Assembly (NCBI GenBank): GCA_050184225.1
Contig: JBFXAN010000137.1
Location: forward strand, 1-17,438
Direction of reading: 5' to 3'
Length of the DNA stretch: 17,438 nt
Source: JBFXAN01 sp050184225
Lineage (GTDB): Bacteria > Chloroflexota > Dehalococcoidia > CAUJGQ01
Positions 13,466 through 17,438 of the stretch are shown here, in pieces (within the stretch, counting starts at the first letter, position 1; every line of letters starts with the position of its first letter). A program made the position numbers and the translations under genes. The notes beneath the pieces are model-generated. The model worked only from the letters and a program-made list of their open reading frames with translations, was not told the origin of the DNA and did not search any database.

Positions 13466-14200
13466 TCATCCCGTCGGCAGCAATCCGCGCAGGTTGGCGG
13501 CCTGGATGCGTAGGGCTATCGCGTGGGTGGTGAGTTGGTCGGCGCGGTGTTCCAGGTCGAGGGCCTGGACGGTGAGGGCGTCTTCGAGGATGCGGATGCG
13601 GGTTGGGCCGATGGCAGGCGTTTCCCCGCGCGGGCGTTCGGTGAACAGCGACTGGATGCGGCCGATCATCCGTTCCTGTACGTCCTCGCCCCACACCGGG
13701 CAGGAGCGTGAGCGCGGCGAGATGTCGCGGTGCATGAGAATGTGCTCGCGGTCGACGGCGACGCCGCCGGCGCCGGAGCGAAAGAGCACGTCGTGAAAGA
13801 GCCAGGCGGTGAGCCGGATCGCCGCTGCTTCCTGCTCCGGGGCGGGCACGCGTCGGTGGATCACGTCGTCGCGGGTGCCTTCGAACTCGATCGATGCGGC
13901 CCAGAGGTTGGGGTTGACGCCCCAATTGTCGCGAATCAAGGGGCGGGCGTCCTCGTAGGCGACCTCGACGCTGCCGTGGGCGTAGGCGGTGTCGCCCAAC
14001 GCGACATAGGCCTCGATCCGGCCGCTCTTGCTGACGGCGAAGTTGGTCGATGCGCGGGCGCGAGGGTCGTTGAACCATGGTCCGGGCATCCCGCCTTCGG
14101 TGACGTGCCAGACGACCGCCTCCAGCTTGATCCCGGCGCGCCCTCGTTCGAAGTTCCCCGGATGGGCTCCTACCCAGTTGATTCCTGGCCGCGTCACCAT
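13466..14200 (-). CDS. N-acetylmuramoyl-L-alanine amidase (Amidase_2, phage endolysin type)
   Basis: This 244-aa protein has the Amidase_2/PGRP fold: VVWHVTEGG (29-37, zinc ligand H32), the substrate-groove segment STNFAVSKSGRIEAYV (51-66), SIEFEG (103-108) and MHRDISPRSRSCPVW (156-170, zinc ligands H157 and C167). It would cleave the amide bond between muramic acid and the stem peptide of peptidoglycan. The C-terminal 50 residues form a helical tail (ILEDALTVQALDLEHRADQL) in place of a recognisable cell-wall-binding repeat. There is no signal peptide, so release would need a holin; a two-TM candidate lies next downstream. ATG 14200 follows AGGAGG by seven nt, one of the best ribosome sites in the window. 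The SOS-like promoter lies 30-58 nt upstream. Confidence 0.87.
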   Translation of the reverse strand: MVTRPGINWVGAHPGNFERGRAGIKLEAVVWHVTEGGMPGPWFNDPRARASTNFAVSKSGRIEAYVALGDTAYAHGSVEVAYEDARPLIRDNWGVNPNLWAASIEFEGTRDDVIHRRVPAPEQEAAAIRLTAWLFHDVLFRSGAGGVAVDREHILMHRDISPRSRSCPVWGEDVQERMIGRIQSLFTERPRGETPAIGPTRIRILEDALTVQALDLEHRADQLTTHAIALRIQAANLRGLLPTG

Positions 14201-14229
14201 GGTGCATCCTCCTCGATTTGGTGACTGTA

Positions 14230-14258
14230 GTCTCAAGAACAAATGTTCGTTTCGTCAA
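14230..14258 (-). promoter_or_regulatory. Promoter with LexA/SOS-like box for the endolysin unit
   Basis: Read on the minus strand, TTGACG (14258-14253) is followed four nt later by GAAC-ATTT-GTTC (14248-14237), a second GAAC-N4-GTTC palindrome that fits the Gram-positive LexA consensus. The -10 is weak. Architecture matches the capsid promoter at 7014-7043. The box also lies about 80 nt upstream of the divergent MFS gene, so it could affect that gene too. Confidence 0.65.
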
Positions 14259-14325
14259 CGACGGGATGACCATCACGGTGGGATGGCGGGCGGCCGTCCC
14301 CTATGATGAGGAAGGAGCGGCAGCG

Positions 14326-15672
14326 ATGGCCGCCGGGGGGATGCGACGGATGGCGACCACGACCGAACGGCCGCGCGCGTCGCGCTGGGTGAGCAGTACC
14401 TTCAACGCGCTCGACATCCGCCACTTCCGTATCCTCTGGATCGGCACCCTCCTTTCTTTTCTCGCCTTCATGATGTCGAACACGGCGCAGAGCGTCGTCG
14501 CGTTCGACCTCGCCGGCAACAACAGCGCCGTCGGTCTGGTGATGTTCGGGCAGGGCGTTTCGATGCTGCTGCTGTCGCCGTTCGGCGGGGCGCTGGCGGA
14601 CCGGATGTCGAAGCGGATGCTGCTGCTGGTGGCGCAGTCCGTGATCGGCTTGACGATGTTCGCCACGGCGGTGCTGATCGCCACCGGTGCGATCACCGTG
14701 TTGTGGCTGGCGGCGGGCTCCTTCGTGCTGGGGACGATGTTCTCGTTTCTCGGTCCGACGCGGCAGGCGTACCTCGGCGATCTGGTCGAGCCGGCGCGGC
14801 GTGGGAACGCGGTGGCGTTGACGCAGGTGGCGATGAATCTGACCCGCGTCGCCGGGCCGTTCCTGGCGGGCGGGTTGCTCGCGTGGCAGGTGTTCGGCGC
14901 GGCGGGGACGTATTTCTTCATGGCCGGGCTTTTCGTGATCGTGGTGGCGACGCTGTTTCAATTGCCGGGGACGCAGGGATCGAGTGCGGGCCGTCCGGGG
15001 ATGATCGCCGAGATCGCGGCCGGGTTGCGGCACGTCCGCGAGAACCGCGGTCTGCTCCAGTTGGTCGTTGGGTTCGTGCTGGTGACGCTGGTCGGGTTCC
15101 CGTACATGACCGTGCTGCCGGGGTATGCGACGGATGTGCTCGGGGTCGGAACGGGTGGCTACGGCATCCTGCTCGGGGTTTCGGCGCTGGGCGGGCTGAT
15201 CGTCAGTCTGGCCGTGGCGTCGCTGGCGGATTCGCCACGGGCGTCGTTGATCCTGATGCTGAGCAGCGCCGGGATCGGCGTGGCGCTGATCTTCACCGGC
15301 CTCGCGCCCGGCTTTGCCGTGGCGCTGGTGACCATGTTCCTGGTGGGCGGCGCCGTGAGCGGTTTCCAGACGCTGAACAGCGCGCTGGTGATGCGGGAGA
15401 CGTCGCCCGAGTATTACGGCCGCGTGATGTCGATCACGATGCTCGCCTTCAGCGGCACGGGGTTGATTGCGCTGCCGGTCGGCCTGCTGGCGGACGCGAT
15501 CGGCGAGCGGGCGACCTTGATCGTGATGGGCGCCGGCGTCTGCCTGGTCGTCGCCCTGCTGTCGCTCTGGGCGGCGCGCACCGGCGATGTTCTGACCGGT
15601 TCAACCGTCGCCGATGGGCGGGGTGCGGTTGACGATGACCGGGTGACCTCGATCAACACGCGGAACCCGTGA
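14326..15672 (+). CDS. MFS transporter (MFS_3 / DHA3-type exporter)
   Basis: This 448-aa protein has about 12 membrane helices starting near residue 35. Motif A, GGALADRMSKR (87-97), lies in the loop between helices 2 and 3. The pattern resembles EntS/MFS_3 drug or siderophore exporters, most likely proton-driven efflux; the substrate cannot be read. The N-terminus (1-28) is polar and the tail (about 430-448) hydrophilic. ATG 14326 is chosen for AAGGAG (14312-14317) eight nt upstream; an earlier in-frame start at 14218 would run through the promoter region. A TATGAT at 14302-14307 is a possible -10 without a good -35, and would give a very short leader. The gene diverges from the endolysin. 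Confidence 0.87.
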   Translation: MAAGGMRRMATTTERPRASRWVSSTFNALDIRHFRILWIGTLLSFLAFMMSNTAQSVVAFDLAGNNSAVGLVMFGQGVSMLLLSPFGGALADRMSKRMLLLVAQSVIGLTMFATAVLIATGAITVLWLAAGSFVLGTMFSFLGPTRQAYLGDLVEPARRGNAVALTQVAMNLTRVAGPFLAGGLLAWQVFGAAGTYFFMAGLFVIVVATLFQLPGTQGSSAGRPGMIAEIAAGLRHVRENRGLLQLVVGFVLVTLVGFPYMTVLPGYATDVLGVGTGGYGILLGVSALGGLIVSLAVASLADSPRASLILMLSSAGIGVALIFTGLAPGFAVALVTMFLVGGAVSGFQTLNSALVMRETSPEYYGRVMSITMLAFSGTGLIALPVGLLADAIGERATLIVMGAGVCLVVALLSLWAARTGDVLTGSTVADGRGAVDDDRVTSINTRNP

Positions 15673-15756
15673 CAAACGAATCCCGCCATACATTGTGCGT
15701 ATCGGTCATAATGATGTGCGAGCGATCGTCCGATCAAATGATTGGAGCAACGCCGG

Positions 15757-16260
15757 ATGACGTCGCCGGTCGATGACCCTGTCGCCATACAGATCCGTGA
15801 TGCCCGTGATGACGACTCCTGGGATCTGATCGGACTGATCGCCGCCTGCTGGGCGGAGTATCCTGGCTGCATCCTCGACGTTCACATGGAAGAGCCGTGG
15901 TTGCTCGCTCCGGCAACGGCCTACGCTGAGCAGGGTGGCCGGCTGTGGGTCGCGGAGATGGACCGGCGGGTCGTGGCGTCGGTGGCGCTGCGGCCGGCGG
16001 CGGAGCCGGGGGGTGTGGCGCTGAAGTCGCTGTATGTGGCGCGGGCGGCGCGGCGACGCGGGCTGGGGGAGCGGCTCGTCGCCCTGGTGGAAGCGGAGGC
16101 GCGGGGACGGGGCGCATCGTTCATCGAGCTGTGGACGGACACGCGCTTTGTCGACGCGCACCGGCTGTACGAGCGACGCGGGTATGTGCGTGGTCCGCAC
16201 ACGCGGGAGTTGCACGACCTGAGCAAGAGCGTGGAGTACTTCTATCGCAGGGACATGTGA
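15757..16260 (+). CDS. GNAT family N-acetyltransferase
   Basis: This 167-aa protein has the GNAT fold: the acetyl-CoA loop ARRRGLGERLV (98-108) after the strand VALKSLYVA (87-95), and the C-terminal strand-helix pair FIELWTDTRFVDAHRLYERRGY (122-143). The R-x-x-G-x-G motif is complete. GNAT enzymes move an acetyl group from acetyl-CoA to amines on small molecules, peptides or proteins; the substrate here is unknown. ATG 15757 follows GGAG (15744-15747) by nine nt; a TTG at 15742 is less likely. It lies 84 nt after the MFS gene on the same strand, so co-transcription with an exporter is possible. Confidence 0.88.
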   Translation: MTSPVDDPVAIQIRDARDDDSWDLIGLIAACWAEYPGCILDVHMEEPWLLAPATAYAEQGGRLWVAEMDRRVVASVALRPAAEPGGVALKSLYVARAARRRGLGERLVALVEAEARGRGASFIELWTDTRFVDAHRLYERRGYVRGPHTRELHDLSKSVEYFYRRDM

Positions 16261-16303
16261 GCCGTAGCGGCTTGGATCGCCCGATGAGGGGCGTCGAGGG
16301 CGT

Positions 16304-17308
16304 ATGTTCGGGAAGGCACGCGGCCATCCGGCCACCGAACCCCACGTGCAGGGTGAACCGTTCCGATTCACGGTCGTTCACGTTCTGGTTTCTCTGCTGC
16401 TGATCGCGATCGTCGTGACGATTCCGTTTGCGCTCGTGAGTCTGTTCGAGCAGGCAGGCAATCCAACGGATGAGGTCCACAGCGTGCCGGCGACCAGCGC
16501 GGCCCCGGCGGACTACCGCGTGCACCTCGTTGTCAGCGAGGTCGATGAAGTCGCCGGCATTGTCACAGTCCTCGCCGCCGCCGCGCGCGTCTGCGATCCG
16601 TCGTGTCCCGACGAAGATGTGATCGCCGTGCGTTCGATCAACCTCGATGTCGAGGAGTCCCTGCTGCCGGTGGAACAACGGTTGACGTTCGAGCCTGATG
16701 TGAGCACGGTCTCGCGGGAGATTGCGCTGCCCATCTATGGAAATTACCTGCACTATCCCTTTGACGATTGGAATCTGGTGCTTCAGGTGGCCGACGCCGA
16801 TGGCCCGGCGAACGGTGGGACGAGCGGGCCGGGTGACGGCGGGACGTTTGAGGTGACGGTCTTGAGCCGCGTGCCGCGGATGGAGATGCATCCGCAGCAG
16901 GAGGATACGTCGAGTGGAGCGGCGGAGTCGGTGCTGGCATTCGAGCGGCCGGTGTATCTCCAGGTGATGACGGTGCTGACGATCCTGCTGATTGCCGTGA
17001 TCGCGGCGACCGTGGTCTTTCGCTCGCCGGTGGAGGCGTTGATCGCGAGCGCGGCCGGGTTGGTGCTCGCGGTCTGGGGTATTCGGGGCATCCTCCTGGG
17101 GACGCTCGTGCCGGCTGTGTCCGCCGTCGATTCCGCCCTGATCCTGATCGTGATGTTCATCCTGACGACAACGCTGGTGCGGATCGTCTGGCTGTTCGAG
17201 CGGAGGAGCCAGTTCCGCGTCCTCAGCCGGTTGCCGCAGGCGGCCGCGACACAGACGCTGGCGGCAGATCATCGCCCGGAGATGCGGCCTCCTGACTTCA
17301 TCGGGTGA
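16304..17308 (+). CDS. Multi-TM membrane protein, DUF4436-like (uncertain)
   Basis: This 334-aa protein has one N-terminal membrane helix (24-48), a large extracytoplasmic beta-rich domain (about 65-215) with C97 and C101 and the segment IYGNYLHYPFDDWNLVL (144-160), then three helices near the C-terminus (219-240, 243-262, 274-298) and a short cytoplasmic tail. The YPFD motif and the RSPVEALIASAAGLVLAVWG segment resemble DUF4436-type and ligand-gated-channel-like membrane proteins, but I cannot fix the family. The start ATG has GAGGG only three nt upstream. It lies 43 nt after the GNAT gene and is followed by a hairpin repeat 25 nt past its stop. Confidence 0.6.
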   Translation: MFGKARGHPATEPHVQGEPFRFTVVHVLVSLLLIAIVVTIPFALVSLFEQAGNPTDEVHSVPATSAAPADYRVHLVVSEVDEVAGIVTVLAAAARVCDPSCPDEDVIAVRSINLDVEESLLPVEQRLTFEPDVSTVSREIALPIYGNYLHYPFDDWNLVLQVADADGPANGGTSGPGDGGTFEVTVLSRVPRMEMHPQQEDTSSGAAESVLAFERPVYLQVMTVLTILLIAVIAATVVFRSPVEALIASAAGLVLAVWGIRGILLGTLVPAVSAVDSALILIVMFILTTTLVRIVWLFERRSQFRVLSRLPQAAATQTLAADHRPEMRPPDFIG

Positions 17309-17333
17309 CGAGCCGGGATACCTAACCCCCCGG

Positions 17334-17358
17334 CCCCCTTCCCTCGCAGGGAAGGGGG
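17334..17358 (+). terminator. GC-rich hairpin after the membrane-protein gene
   Basis: The arms 17334-17344 (CCCCCTTCCCT) and 17348-17358 form a perfect 11-bp stem with a 3-nt loop. The sequence is related to the arms of the 13297-13458 repeat (CTCGCAGGG core). It may end transcription from the gene at 16304, though there is no T-tract. The remaining bases to 17438 show nothing recognisable. Confidence 0.6.
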
Positions 17359-17438
17359 AGTTCTGGTCTACCGTGGTTTGTCAGTAGCTCGTTTGGCTGT
17401 GGGAAGACCATTCCGACTCAGCCTTCGATCGAGCGGAC

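Noticed and set aside
13002..14276. A 424-aa minus-strand frame joining the holin-like protein to upstream sequence
   Set aside because: The upstream part is the out-of-frame shadow of the endolysin and of the 38-bp repeat; the holin-like ATG at 13232 gives a sensible membrane protein.
14703..15632. A 309-aa plus-strand frame inside the MFS gene
   Set aside because: It is an out-of-frame shadow rich in Arg/Gly/Asp, while the overlapping frame encodes 12 membrane helices and motif A.

Overview
High-GC (roughly 64% by eye) bacterial chromosome segment. Gene content (pirin, DUF421, MFS, orphan receivers), strong GGAGG-type ribosome sites and many large inverted repeats between genes suggest a Chloroflexota lineage such as the Thermomicrobia/Sphaerobacter group. 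That placement is inference; no rRNA or marker gene is present.

Left part (1-6490): the C-terminal tail of an IS5-like transposase; a DUF433/DUF5615 toxin-antitoxin pair; a pirin gene with a clear promoter and a perfect palindromic operator; a large membrane histidine kinase convergent with a single-domain receiver; a possible Wzz-like scrap; and a two-gene unit of a one-TM protein and a DUF421 membrane protein. A second single-domain receiver (6498-6944, minus) reads away from the central block.

Central block (about 7014-14258): two convergent transcription units, each starting at a TTGACG promoter with a GAAC-N4-GTTC (Gram-positive-type LexA/SOS) palindrome just downstream of the -35. The rightward unit holds three phage head-type genes: a coiled-coil scaffold-like protein, an HK97-type major capsid protein and a head-tail connector-like protein. 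The leftward unit holds an amidase endolysin, a small two-TM holin-like protein, a RecQ helicase fused to a ComF-like phosphoribosyltransferase, and a DprA-like protein. No terminase, portal, protease, tail, integrase or repressor gene is seen. The block is either a decayed prophage carrying a defence-like RecQ-PRTase/DprA pair, or a streamlined damage-inducible element that pairs capsid and lysis genes with DNA-processing genes. The pairing of DprA-like and PRTase domains resembles the ShosTA anti-phage/toxin-antitoxin system, but here the PRTase is fused to RecQ.

Right part (14326-17438): an MFS exporter divergent from the endolysin, a GNAT acetyltransferase, and a multi-TM membrane protein of uncertain family.

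At least six different inverted-repeat families lie between genes, several overlapping or touching stop codons. No tRNA, rRNA or CRISPR array was found. No stretch longer than 300 bases lacks a gene.
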